Below, in pieces: positions 1-7,068 of a DNA stretch of 20,559 nt (position 1 is its first letter; every line of letters starts with the position of its first letter). A program made the position numbers and the translations under genes. The DNA is from an uncultured Oscillospiraceae bacterium (GTDB lineage Bacteria > Bacillota > Clostridia > Oscillospirales > Acutalibacteraceae), in assembly GCA_900543305.1 (NCBI GenBank), contig UQQZ01000046.1, positions 1 to 20,559 on the forward strand. The letters are read 5' to 3'. The notes under the pieces were generated by a model, which was not told the origin of the DNA, searched no databases, and saw only the letters and a program-made list of their open reading frames with translations.

Positions 1-110
1 GCAGGAGCAGCTGCGGGAGCAGCCACGGGGGCAGGAGCAGCGCCGCCCTTTACTTCTTCTACGGTAACTTCATAAGCAGTGCCGTTGACATTGACATTGT
101 ACTTTCTCAT
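1..110 (-). CDS. Biotin carboxyl carrier protein of a decarboxylase, N-terminal part only
   Basis: Only the first 36 residues are in the window. They begin MRKYNVNVNGTAYEVTVEEV and run into an Ala/Pro-rich linker that continues past the window edge. This start (a short beta-rich head followed by an Ala/Pro hinge) is typical of the biotin/lipoyl attachment subunits of oxaloacetate, methylmalonyl-CoA and glutaconyl-CoA decarboxylases. The lysine-bearing biotinyl domain lies outside the window, so biotinylation is inferred. An AGAGGG ribosome-binding site lies about 11 bases before the ATG. The gene follows the OadG-like subunit in the same direction after a 92-base gap containing a hairpin, so the two are probably co-transcribed. 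The acyl substrate cannot be determined from this fragment. Confidence 0.85.
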   Translation of the reverse strand, partial: MRKYNVNVNGTAYEVTVEEVKGGAAPAPVAAPAAAP

Positions 111-172
111 AATTTGATTCCCTCTCTGTTAAATTAGACTTCTGGGTTTCCTCAAAAAAATGGACAGACACG

Positions 173-193
173 CCTCAGGGAAAACCCCTGAGG
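173..193 (-). other. Intercistronic hairpin between the OadG-like and biotin-carrier genes
   Basis: CCTCAGGG pairs perfectly with CCCTGAGG across a 5-base loop. On the minus strand a run of seven T residues follows, but about 12 bases after the stem, too far for a standard intrinsic terminator. It may be an RNA-stability or processing element, or a weak attenuator, within the decarboxylase operon. Confidence 0.5.
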
Positions 194-202
194 GCTAGCT
201 AC

Positions 203-496
203 TTACAGGCGGCGGATGGACAGGATCTTGATGTGGTCCACGTCCTCGCCCATTTCCTCAGCAATGGCTGCAGAAATTGCTGCCACCAACTGCTGGTTGC
301 CGGTGCGCGGAGCCTGAGCCGGAGCCGGAGCGGGTGCCGCCGGGGCCGGGACAGGTGCCGCCGCAGGAGCCTTATTCCCGGTGATCGAAGACACGATCGC
401 GCCCATGATCTTGATGATGATGATCAGGCAGATCAGACCGATGAACACCGTGATGAGGCCCATCAGGACAACTTGGAGTATACTGGGTTCTGGCAT
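203..496 (-). CDS. OadG-family Na+-pump decarboxylase gamma subunit
   Basis: This is a 97-aa membrane protein. One hydrophobic helix spans about residues 8-36, followed by an Ala/Pro-rich linker (about 43-63) and a short cytosolic tail ending EDVDHIKILSIRRL. This three-part layout and length match the OadG/PF04277 family, the small subunit that anchors and assembles the Na+-pumping biotin-dependent decarboxylases (oxaloacetate, methylmalonyl-CoA or glutaconyl-CoA). The ATG is preceded by GGGAGG at good spacing. It is the first gene after the promoter at 603-631, and the next gene downstream is a biotin carrier, which fits a decarboxylase operon. Which decarboxylase it serves depends on catalytic subunits outside the window, so no specific gene symbol is given. 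Confidence 0.88.
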   Translation of the reverse strand: MPEPSILQVVLMGLITVFIGLICLIIIIKIMGAIVSSITGNKAPAAAPVPAPAAPAPAPAQAPRTGNQQLVAAISAAIAEEMGEDVDHIKILSIRRL

Positions 497-602
497 TCGC
501 TTGTACCTCCCTTCGCCATAACATTATGAGTAAGCCTACAACAAACGAATCTCTGGATTTTGAAAAAACACCATTCTACCGCATTTTATCAAAATCAAAT
601 AA

Positions 603-631
603 ATGATACCACGATCCCAGCCGTTTGACAA
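603..631 (-). promoter_or_regulatory. Promoter of the decarboxylase operon
   Basis: Reading the minus strand, TTGTCA (626-631) and TATCAT (603-608) are separated by exactly 17 bases, a good sigma-A-type match. Transcription would start near 596, giving a leader of about 100 bases before the OadG-like gene at 496. Confidence 0.7.
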
Positions 632-688
632 TGCTTTGTTCACGGTTTTGTTAAAATTTTTTCAAAGTTCCTTCGCTTTTCTGAAAGT

Positions 689-727
689 AAAAAAAGTGAC
701 CGGCCGCCCGAAGGCTTCCCGTCACTT
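689..727 (-). terminator. Intrinsic terminator of the envelope-glycan operon
   Basis: On the minus strand a long stem starting AAGTGAC and closing GTCACTT, with a TTCG-type loop, is followed directly by a run of T residues. It lies just after the stop codon of the GNAT gene and closes the minus-strand operon that starts near 6980. Confidence 0.9.
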
Positions 728-735
728 TACCCCTT

Positions 736-1323
736 TTATAGTCCTTGAGTGTCCACCAAAGTGGCCGCGTGTTCCCGGGCCGCTTCGTAGTCATCCGCTT
801 CCACCAGATAGGGCTTGGTGGGTTTGGGAGCATCTGGATTCCAGGGTTTCAACCGGTAAACCAGCCACACCAAATCCGGATCCTCCACGGGAGGCTTCTC
901 CTCCAAGGGAACAAATCCCATGGCCTTGAAGAATTCCAGGGCCTCCCCGTTCTCCCTTTTGACCCGCACTACAACCCGGCGCCTGTTTCCCATTTCCAGC
1001 ATGTCGCGCATCAGGCTCCACAGGGCGGTACCCACGCCCCGGCGCAGCAGCCCTTTCTTGACGTACAGCTGAAATTCCACCGAAAACAGATTCTCCGGAT
1101 CCCAGGGGTCCTCACTTAAATGACAGAACCCCGCCGTCTGATAGTCGATTTCGCACAGAAGCCATCCCAGGCCATAGGTGTAGCGGTCAATGCGCTGCAC
1201 ATAGCTTTGCAGCTCCGGCGGCTCTCCCTCCGGGGCATTGGCGGTTCCCGTGTAGGGTCCGTAAATTTTTAACATGGACGGACCGTCCCACTCATTGACC
1301 CGCCTTACTGCCACTCTGGCCAT
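736..1323 (-). CDS. GNAT acetyltransferase, phosphinothricin-acetyltransferase-like
   Basis: This 195-aa protein has the GNAT fold. Residues 83-104 (VEFQLYVKKGLLRRGVGTAL) form the acetyl-CoA pyrophosphate-binding motif A of the (R/Q)xxGxG/A type, and ENGEALEFFKAMGF is the usual C-terminal motif B region. The N-terminal layout (IYGPYTGTA, then a PPELQSYVQRI segment) resembles the phosphinothricin N-acetyltransferase-like subfamily, whose members often act on small amines, though the substrate cannot be read from sequence. The start was set at the ATG at 1323 because AAGGAGCG precedes it. The reading frame is open 27 codons further, but that extension would overlap the gene upstream. It lies 40 bases after the LtaS-like gene and is the last gene of the operon, so modification of an envelope component is possible but unproven. 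Confidence 0.82.
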   Translation of the reverse strand: MARVAVRRVNEWDGPSMLKIYGPYTGTANAPEGEPPELQSYVQRIDRYTYGLGWLLCEIDYQTAGFCHLSEDPWDPENLFSVEFQLYVKKGLLRRGVGTALWSLMRDMLEMGNRRRVVVRVKRENGEALEFFKAMGFVPLEEKPPVEDPDLVWLVYRLKPWNPDAPKPTKPYLVEADDYEAAREHAATLVDTQGL

Positions 1324-1363
1324 GTTCTTTCGCTCCTTCTTTCCCTGGCCTTTCAGGGGACCG

Positions 1364-3448
1364 TCACAAAATAAAGGCATCCATGCACTTTCCGTCCCCG
1401 CCAAAGGCGTTGTTGTACTGTAAAATATTGTATTGGTTCAGCAAATCATCATAGGGGGTCTCCTCCCCGTTTTTATACAGGTTCCCATCCTTGTCCATCA
1501 CGCCCATGGCCGTAATCACCGGCAAAGTCTGGCGCAGGTTTTCCAGGAAGTTGGTGTAATCGGTGCCTTCCAGCCCTGCCGCCCGCAACAGCAGACCCGA
1601 CAGATAGTTGAGGCTCACCGCGTCAATTTCCTCCCCTTCCAGGGGGTAATTAGCCCAAATCACAAAGGGCACCTGGTATTCCTTCATCACGTTCTCGAAG
1701 GAAAGATTTCCGGCGTCCTCTCCCAGCAGCTGGCTAAGGAACCCTTCTTCCAGGTTGGGCCAGTGATCCCCGAAGAACAGGACCACCACAGGCTCGTCCA
1801 CCTGGGAGAAGTAATCCAGCAAATACTCCAGCGCCTCGTCGGATTTTTTGGTCAGGCTCAGGTATTGCTCCGTCTGGGGATATTCCCCGGGAGCTTCCTC
1901 CACCTGCACGGTGGTGGGATAGTCCTCGTCCTCATATCCCCCATGATTCTGGATGGTCACGTTAAACAGGAACAGGGGTTTGTCCTGGTCCCTGTGCTCG
2001 TATTCGTAGATCACCTGATCGTAACTGGAAATGTCGCTGGTCAGGCCGTGTTCCAGTTCCCGGTCCACGTCAAATTCCGACACGTCCACAAACTCGTCAA
2101 ATCCCAGATATTCGTAAGCCGTGTCCCGCTGCCAGGCGCTCCGTTGGCCCGGGTGGATGGCCACGCACTCGTAACCGTACCCGTCCTTGAGCAAGGAAAC
2201 CAAAGAGGTCTGGTCGTGATCCACATATTGCTGGTAAGGCTTGCTTCCCACCGGCAGGAAAGCAGTGGTATTGCCCGTCAAGAATTCATACTCGCTGTTA
2301 CAGGTATTGCCTCCATACACGGAGGAATAAGCCGTGCCCCAAACCACATCCCCGGATTTCTGCAAGGAGTGGAGGAAAGGCAGGTTGTCGGGCTCCAGGG
2401 TGATATTTCCCTCTCCCACGGCACCCATATCCGTAAAGGACTCGTTCATCACCGCAATGATGGTGGGCAGTTCCTCCGGGTCTCCCACAGGATCCGGATC
2501 CTCCAGCTGGGAGGCCTCTTCGGAAACCACCTCTGCCTCTGCGGTGGAGTATCCATCGGGCTTATCCACCATAAGAAATTGGATATTGGCACAAAAGCCC
2601 GCGGCAATTCCGGTGATCTCGGAACTGGTCTTCTGGTTCCAGGCCCACACGGAAATTCCCAGATCGGACAGGATGTTCATGGGGAACACCAGCAAAAACA
2701 GGGCGGCGGTCACCACCAAGGAGGCCACCCGTTCCACCAGACGCTGGGAACGGGACACCCTTTCCCGAGGCCCAAACTTGATGCAAAGGGCAAGCGCCAG
2801 ACTGAATCCCATGGCAGCCACAGTCATGGCCCGGCTGGGGTCATAGGGGTATCCCCCCGCTACCGTGGCCGCCGTGCCAAAGCTTTGGATGTCCCAGGGC
2901 AGAATGGGCTGGCCTCGGAATTGGACCACAAAGTAATTGGCAATGCCGAAGCCCAGAGAGATGACGCTGCCAAAAATGCAAGAGGCCCACACCTTGCGGA
3001 ACAGGGCGTACCCCAACAGGTACACCATCAAATAGCACAAGTAATTGGCCAGTCCCTTCCAAAAGGAAAAGGATAAAATCCGGGTGGAGTTGATCAGATC
3101 CACTCCGAAAAAGGCCCCCAGGGGCAGCAGAAGCAGAAACACCCAGCTGACCCCTTTGCGCCAGGGCTCCGGGAGCTTTACCTCCCACAGACACACAAAA
3201 GACGCCACCAGGGACAAAGCCCAGAATCCCACTGTGTATCCGGCAAAAGCGGCGACGCCTCCTTCCGGATCTTCCGCCTGACGGAACAGAAGCACCTCCC
3301 AGAGGTACAACAGCACCGCTACCAGAAGCACCGCAGCCGCCCCAATCTGATTCCAGCGGGTGCGGCGCAAAGAGATTTCAAATGTTCGACTGGCCGCCTC
3401 CCCGTTCTCAGAGGACGAGGAGCGCTTTTTCCAAAAATTCATTCCCAT
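1364..3448 (-). CDS. LtaS-like membrane phosphoglycerol transferase (sulfatase fold)
   Basis: This 694-aa protein has an N-terminal half with about five or six membrane helices (about residues 35-260) and an extracellular alkaline-phosphatase/sulfatase domain from about 327. The active-site pattern of lipoteichoic acid synthases is visible: NESF at 335-338 (metal-binding Glu), Thr382 in GGNTCNSE as the likely catalytic nucleophile, His432, NHGGY at 501-505 and GDH at 560-562. Family members transfer glycerol phosphate from phosphatidylglycerol to a glycolipid or glycan acceptor outside the membrane. In this glycan operon it may build lipoteichoic acid or decorate the polymer made by its neighbours; the acceptor is not determinable. 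An AGAAGGAAG site precedes the start, and a second ATG two codons in is an alternative. The gene begins 72 bases after the epimerase gene ends. Confidence 0.88.
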   Translation of the reverse strand: MGMNFWKKRSSSSENGEAASRTFEISLRRTRWNQIGAAAVLLVAVLLYLWEVLLFRQAEDPEGGVAAFAGYTVGFWALSLVASFVCLWEVKLPEPWRKGVSWVFLLLLPLGAFFGVDLINSTRILSFSFWKGLANYLCYLMVYLLGYALFRKVWASCIFGSVISLGFGIANYFVVQFRGQPILPWDIQSFGTAATVAGGYPYDPSRAMTVAAMGFSLALALCIKFGPRERVSRSQRLVERVASLVVTAALFLLVFPMNILSDLGISVWAWNQKTSSEITGIAAGFCANIQFLMVDKPDGYSTAEAEVVSEEASQLEDPDPVGDPEELPTIIAVMNESFTDMGAVGEGNITLEPDNLPFLHSLQKSGDVVWGTAYSSVYGGNTCNSEYEFLTGNTTAFLPVGSKPYQQYVDHDQTSLVSLLKDGYGYECVAIHPGQRSAWQRDTAYEYLGFDEFVDVSEFDVDRELEHGLTSDISSYDQVIYEYEHRDQDKPLFLFNVTIQNHGGYEDEDYPTTVQVEEAPGEYPQTEQYLSLTKKSDEALEYLLDYFSQVDEPVVVLFFGDHWPNLEEGFLSQLLGEDAGNLSFENVMKEYQVPFVIWANYPLEGEEIDAVSLNYLSGLLLRAAGLEGTDYTNFLENLRQTLPVITAMGVMDKDGNLYKNGEETPYDDLLNQYNILQYNNAFGGDGKCMDAFIL

Positions 3449-3520
3449 AGCCTATGTTCGCTTCCTTCTGTGGATAGTTCCTCCCCACAGAGTCACGGCA
3501 CCCTTGGCGCCGAAGGTTCC

Positions 3521-4636
3521 TCAAAGCTTTCCCTGTTTCCAGGCAACAATGGCGTCCGCAATCCGCCCGCTGGCTTCCCCGTCTCCATAGGGGTTGCTGG
3601 CCTGGCTCATGCGGGTATATTCTCCCTCATCAGTGAGCAGCTCCCGCACCAAAGTGTAGATGGTTTCTTCCTCGGTGCCCGCCAGCTTTAGGGTGCCCGC
3701 GGCGATGCCCTCGGGCCGCTCGGTGGTGTCCCGCAATACAATCACCGGTTTTCCCAGAGAGGGAGCCTCCTCTTGGATGCCGCCGCTGTCGGTGAGAATC
3801 AAATAAGAACGGGCCAACAGGTTGTGGAACTCGATGACCTCCAGGGGGTCGATGAGCCGTACCCGGTCACAGCCACCCAATTCCTCCTCTGCCGCCTTTT
3901 GGACCAGCGGGTTCAGGTGAACCGGATAGACCACCTTCACATCGGGGAATTCCTCCACTACCCGGCGGATGGCCCGGAACATCCGGTGCATGGGCTCTCC
4001 CAGATTCTCCCGCCGGTGGGCGGTGAGCACGATCATCCGGGAGCCTTCTGCCCATTCCAAAATCTCATCGGAATAGTCTTTGCGCACGGTAGTCTTCAAG
4101 GCGTCAATGGCCGTGTTGCCGGTGACCACAATGGTTTCCGGCCGTTTTCCTTCCCGCAGAAGATTTGCCCGGGCGCCCTCTGTGGGGGCAAAATGCAGGT
4201 CCGCCACGCAACCTACAAACTGCCGGTTCATCTCCTCAGGGAAGGGAGAATACTTATTATATGTGCGGAGTCCCGCCTCCACATGGCCCACTGCCACCTG
4301 TCCGTAATAGGCCGCCAAGGCCCCCGCAAAGGTGGTGGTGGTATCCCCGTGGACCAGAACCATGTCCGGGTGCTCCTGCTGGATTACACCCTCCAGGCCC
4401 TTCAAGACCCGGGCGGTGATGTCCGAGAGGGTCTGGCCGGGCTTCATGATGTCCAGATCGTAGTCGGGGGTGATGGAAAAAGCTTCCAGCACCTGGTCCA
4501 GCATCTGCCGGTGCTGGGCGGTGACGCACACCAGGCTGTCAAATTCCTCCCGGCGTTCCAGCTCCTTGACCAGAGGCGCCATCTTGATGGTCTCCGGCCG
4601 GGTGCCGAACACGGACATGACCTTGATTTTTTTCAT
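3521..4636 (-). CDS. wecB: UDP-N-acetylglucosamine 2-epimerase (non-hydrolysing)
   Basis: This 371-aa protein is the usual length for WecB/MnaA, which interconverts UDP-GlcNAc and UDP-ManNAc in the cytoplasm. The family signatures are present in order: FGTRPE at residues 10-15, HGDTTTT with Asp98, GHVEAGLRT with Glu120, FPEEMNRQ with Glu134/Glu135, TAHRREN with His207, and DSGGIQEEAPSLGKPV at 283-298. These match the catalytic Asp, Glu and His positions known for the bacterial enzyme. The ATG at 4636 was chosen because GGAAGGA lies at good distance before it and the protein then starts MKKIKVMSVFGTRPE, as in homologues; an 11-codon longer start is less likely. It supplies UDP-ManNAc to the WecG/TagA transferase encoded just upstream. 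Gram-positive homologues are usually called mnaA. Confidence 0.95.
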   Translation of the reverse strand: MKKIKVMSVFGTRPETIKMAPLVKELERREEFDSLVCVTAQHRQMLDQVLEAFSITPDYDLDIMKPGQTLSDITARVLKGLEGVIQQEHPDMVLVHGDTTTTFAGALAAYYGQVAVGHVEAGLRTYNKYSPFPEEMNRQFVGCVADLHFAPTEGARANLLREGKRPETIVVTGNTAIDALKTTVRKDYSDEILEWAEGSRMIVLTAHRRENLGEPMHRMFRAIRRVVEEFPDVKVVYPVHLNPLVQKAAEEELGGCDRVRLIDPLEVIEFHNLLARSYLILTDSGGIQEEAPSLGKPVIVLRDTTERPEGIAAGTLKLAGTEEETIYTLVRELLTDEGEYTRMSQASNPYGDGEASGRIADAIVAWKQGKL

Positions 4637-4681
4637 GGGTACCCATCCTTCCCGTACTATATTCGTCATTTCTCAAGTTCT

Positions 4682-4710
4682 TGTCAACAAAGTTCTTACA
4701 AATTCCTGAC
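4682..4710 (-). promoter_or_regulatory. Possible internal promoter before the 2-epimerase gene
   Basis: The 113-base gap before the epimerase is AT-rich and contains a perfect TTGACA on the minus strand (4682-4687). No good -10 lies at 17 bases: GAATAT fits the distance poorly in sequence, and TATAGT is 20 bases away. The same gap carries two imperfect copies of ACAAANTTC. Internal initiation is possible but weakly supported. Confidence 0.3.
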
Positions 4711-4749
4711 AAAGCCTTAACAGATTCCCGATTTTTTTAGAAGGCCCGG

Positions 4750-5469
4750 TCAATTTCCGGTTTCCTTCCGGACTTTTCCCAGAAACTTTACATTGCTCTC
4801 GTAAAAGCGCTTCAACCGGGAAGGTTCCCGCACAATCCGGTAAAGCCATTCCGTATTGGTGCGCACGAAAAAGGCCGGGGCCCGGCGTTTGCTGCCGGAA
4901 AGCACGTCAAAAGAACCGCCCACCCCAATGAACACGCCTTTTTGGAATTCATCCAGATGCTTGGCAATCAAGAGTTCCTGGGCGGGAACCCCCAGAGCCA
5001 CCAGCACCAAATCCGGCTGGGCCTTGACGATTTCCTGGAAATCCGCGTCCTTGTCCTTGCCGTAACCGTTGCGGTACCGGACTTTCATGCCCGGGTACTG
5101 CCGCTTGAGCTTTTCCGCCAGGGCCCGGACCACTTCCTCTTTGGCACCCAGCAGGTACACGCTTTTTTTCTGTTCTCCCGCCAAAGCCAACAGCTTCTCC
5201 GCCAGGTCCACTCCGGTAATCCGTTCCGTCACGGGCAAGGAAAGCTGGCGCATGGCCCGAACTACGCTGATGCCGTCAGGCACCACCGCCGTCTTCTCGT
5301 CCAGCAGCAGCTTCCGGATGGCGGGATTGCCGTCGGCCCGCATGAGGATTTCCGGGTTGGCGGTAACCACAAACAGTTTCTCTTCCCGGAGCATGGCCTC
5401 TCCGGCCTTTTTACAAAACTCCTCTGCCGTGCCGGGAAATATCCGTTTTACATATTCCTTAATCGCCAT
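4750..5469 (-). CDS. WecG/TagA/CpsF-family N-acetylmannosaminyltransferase
   Basis: This 239-aa GT26-family enzyme would transfer ManNAc from UDP-ManNAc to a polyprenyl-diphosphate-linked sugar on the inner face of the membrane. Family motifs are clear: TANPE at 36-40, VPDGISVV with Asp65 (the position of the proposed catalytic base in TagA), GVPAQE at 160-165, GGSFDVLSGSKRRAP at 184-198 and NTEWLYRIVREPSRLKRF at 205-222. The start at 5469 gives AAAGGGTGA as ribosome-binding site and lies 4 bases after the stop of the priming transferase, so translation is probably coupled. The frame extends a further 35 codons into that gene, which is unlikely to be used. The 2-epimerase that makes its donor is the next gene. 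Whether the product is a teichoic-acid linkage unit or another polysaccharide is open. Confidence 0.93.
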   Translation of the reverse strand: MAIKEYVKRIFPGTAEEFCKKAGEAMLREEKLFVVTANPEILMRADGNPAIRKLLLDEKTAVVPDGISVVRAMRQLSLPVTERITGVDLAEKLLALAGEQKKSVYLLGAKEEVVRALAEKLKRQYPGMKVRYRNGYGKDKDADFQEIVKAQPDLVLVALGVPAQELLIAKHLDEFQKGVFIGVGGSFDVLSGSKRRAPAFFVRTNTEWLYRIVREPSRLKRFYESNVKFLGKVRKETGN

Positions 5470-5473
5470 GGGA

Positions 5474-6904
5474 TCACCCTTTCTTCCCTTGTTGGGCCTT
5501 CCGCCGTTTCTCTGCGGCGGCTTTCCGGTTCCGTTCCCGGTCTTCATCAAAATCGTAAAGCTGCTCAGTGCCAAAGGCCTCCGTGCTTTCCGACGCCTTT
5601 AAGAAAACCGTCATGGTCTGGAAAATCAACTTGATGTCCTGCCAAATGCTGTAATTCTCAATATACATCAGGTCCATGACCAGCTTATCTTTGGGAGACG
5701 TGTTGTACTTGCCGCTGATCTGAGCCAGGCCGGTCAAACCTGCCTTCATCCGCAGCCGATAGGAAAACTCCGGAAGTTCCTTCGTGTACTTAGCCACGTT
5801 TTCCAGCATTTCCGGACGGGGCCCCACCACCGTCATATCCCCTTTGAGGATATTCAGCAGCTGAGGCAATTCATCCACGCGGAATTTCCGAAGGTACTTG
5901 CCCACCTTGGTAATCCGGTCATCGTTTTCCGTCACCGACTTGTGAATGGAGTTTTCCTCTTTCATGGTGCGGAACTTGTACACCTCAAAGATCCGGCCAT
6001 ATTTGGTCAGCCGCTTCTGCTTGTAGAACACATGGCCTCCGTCTTCCGCCTTGATGGCGATGGCACAGGCCAACATGATGGGGCTGGTGATCACGATCCC
6101 CACCAGGGAGATAAACAGGTCCATCAGGCGCTTGGCCACCCGCTGCTCCAGGGTCAGATCCTTGGCGGTGTACATGACCATGGACTTGTCGTCCAGGGTC
6201 GCATACTTGGCCCCCTGACTCACCACATCCACCATCTCAAAGTTATAGTAGATGTTTTTCTGCTTTTGATAGCAGAACTCAATCAGATGGACCCGTTCCT
6301 TGATGGGCACATCGTACAAAAACACCGTATCGTTCCGGGCGATCACGTCCAACACCTGGGGATCGTCATAGCGGATGATTTCATCCAACTCGTACTGCTT
6401 GCGGAACCGGTCAATTTTGGGGATGATGTGCCCCAGGCTCTGGCGAGAAGAGGAAATCACACAGCATTTTTCCGGCGGCGCCAGAGAGAAATAAATGTAA
6501 TTTCCAAAATAGGCGAAAAACACAATGACCACCAGTTGCAGCACGATCACCAGCAGCAGCAAATGGGGAGTCTCATAGACAAAATGGGGGTTGTTCTTCT
6601 CACTGGTGTTCATGATGGAGAGCTGCAAGTGGGTCACCAGATCCGTGATGATGGTGGCCAGGGCCATGGAATGGACAATGGGCCTGCTCTTCTGGGTACC
6701 GATGGCGTAACCGCCGTACACGGACATCAGGGCGATTCCCAACACCACAAAGGTCACCATGGTGACGCCGGTGGTCCGGGACAAGTTGAACAACCAGGGA
6801 TTGTTGATGCCAAAAATGCCAAAGAAAATGCCGAAAAGGGAGGCGAACAACGCCAGCTTCAAGATGAAGACGATGGTTCGCTTCAGCTTTTTTATGGTGT
6901 GCAT
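5474..6904 (-). CDS. Undecaprenyl-phosphate sugar phosphotransferase priming glycan synthesis
   Basis: This 476-aa protein of the polyprenyl glycosylphosphotransferase (WcaJ/WbaP-like) family transfers a sugar phosphate from a UDP-sugar to undecaprenyl phosphate, the first step of polysaccharide assembly. Four hydrophobic segments lie at about 10-32, 47-68, 76-95 and 115-139, then a nucleotide-binding-like middle domain, then the catalytic region from about 255. That region has the re-entrant helix LFISLVGIVITSPIMLACAIAI, KFRTM at 310-314, RVDELPQLLNILKGDMTVVGPRPE (342-365, with the Asp344-Glu345 pair) and GLTGLAQISG at 389-398. The C-terminal tail is Lys/Arg-rich. The start at 6904 follows AAGGACGG by 7 bases; a start 10 codons upstream lacks a good site. 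The sugar specificity cannot be read off. Confidence 0.93.
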   Translation of the reverse strand: MHTIKKLKRTIVFILKLALFASLFGIFFGIFGINNPWLFNLSRTTGVTMVTFVVLGIALMSVYGGYAIGTQKSRPIVHSMALATIITDLVTHLQLSIMNTSEKNNPHFVYETPHLLLLVIVLQLVVIVFFAYFGNYIYFSLAPPEKCCVISSSRQSLGHIIPKIDRFRKQYELDEIIRYDDPQVLDVIARNDTVFLYDVPIKERVHLIEFCYQKQKNIYYNFEMVDVVSQGAKYATLDDKSMVMYTAKDLTLEQRVAKRLMDLFISLVGIVITSPIMLACAIAIKAEDGGHVFYKQKRLTKYGRIFEVYKFRTMKEENSIHKSVTENDDRITKVGKYLRKFRVDELPQLLNILKGDMTVVGPRPEMLENVAKYTKELPEFSYRLRMKAGLTGLAQISGKYNTSPKDKLVMDLMYIENYSIWQDIKLIFQTMTVFLKASESTEAFGTEQLYDFDEDRERNRKAAAEKRRKAQQGKKG

Positions 6905-6978
6905 AGCAATACCGTCCTTATCGCAAAACAGCAAGCAGTGATCTAATTTATTACCGTCCTGCGTTCATAGTTGTGGGT

Positions 6979-7007
6979 ATTATAGCACAGAGCTTTCAAA
7001 AAAGCAA
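6979..7007 (-). promoter_or_regulatory. Promoter of the envelope-glycan operon
   Basis: On the minus strand TTGCTT (7002-7007) and a perfect TATAAT (6979-6984) are 17 bases apart. Transcription would start near 6972, about 70 bases before the priming-transferase ATG. The -35 box lies in the T-tract of the terminator of the preceding aldo/keto reductase gene. Confidence 0.78.
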
Positions 7008-7035
7008 AGAGCACGGACATTTCTTGTCCGTGCTC
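6996..7035 (-). terminator. Intrinsic terminator of the aldo/keto reductase gene
   Basis: GAGCACGGACA (7009-7019) and TGTCCGTGCTC (7025-7035) form a perfect 11-bp stem with a 5-base loop. On the minus strand it is followed by TTTGCTTTTTT. It lies 34 bases after the reductase stop codon. Confidence 0.92.
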
Positions 7036-7068
7036 CGAAAAAAAGGTGGAAAAAATCAAGTCCTATTT

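Noticed and set aside
1433..3076. A 547-codon open frame antisense to the LtaS-like gene
   Set aside because: It is the mirror of a gene with clear LtaS motifs and has the same H/Q/G/V-rich composition as other antisense shadows here.
4682..4720. A firm promoter call before the 2-epimerase gene
   Set aside because: A perfect TTGACA exists but no acceptable -10 box lies at normal spacing, so it is listed only as a low-confidence feature.
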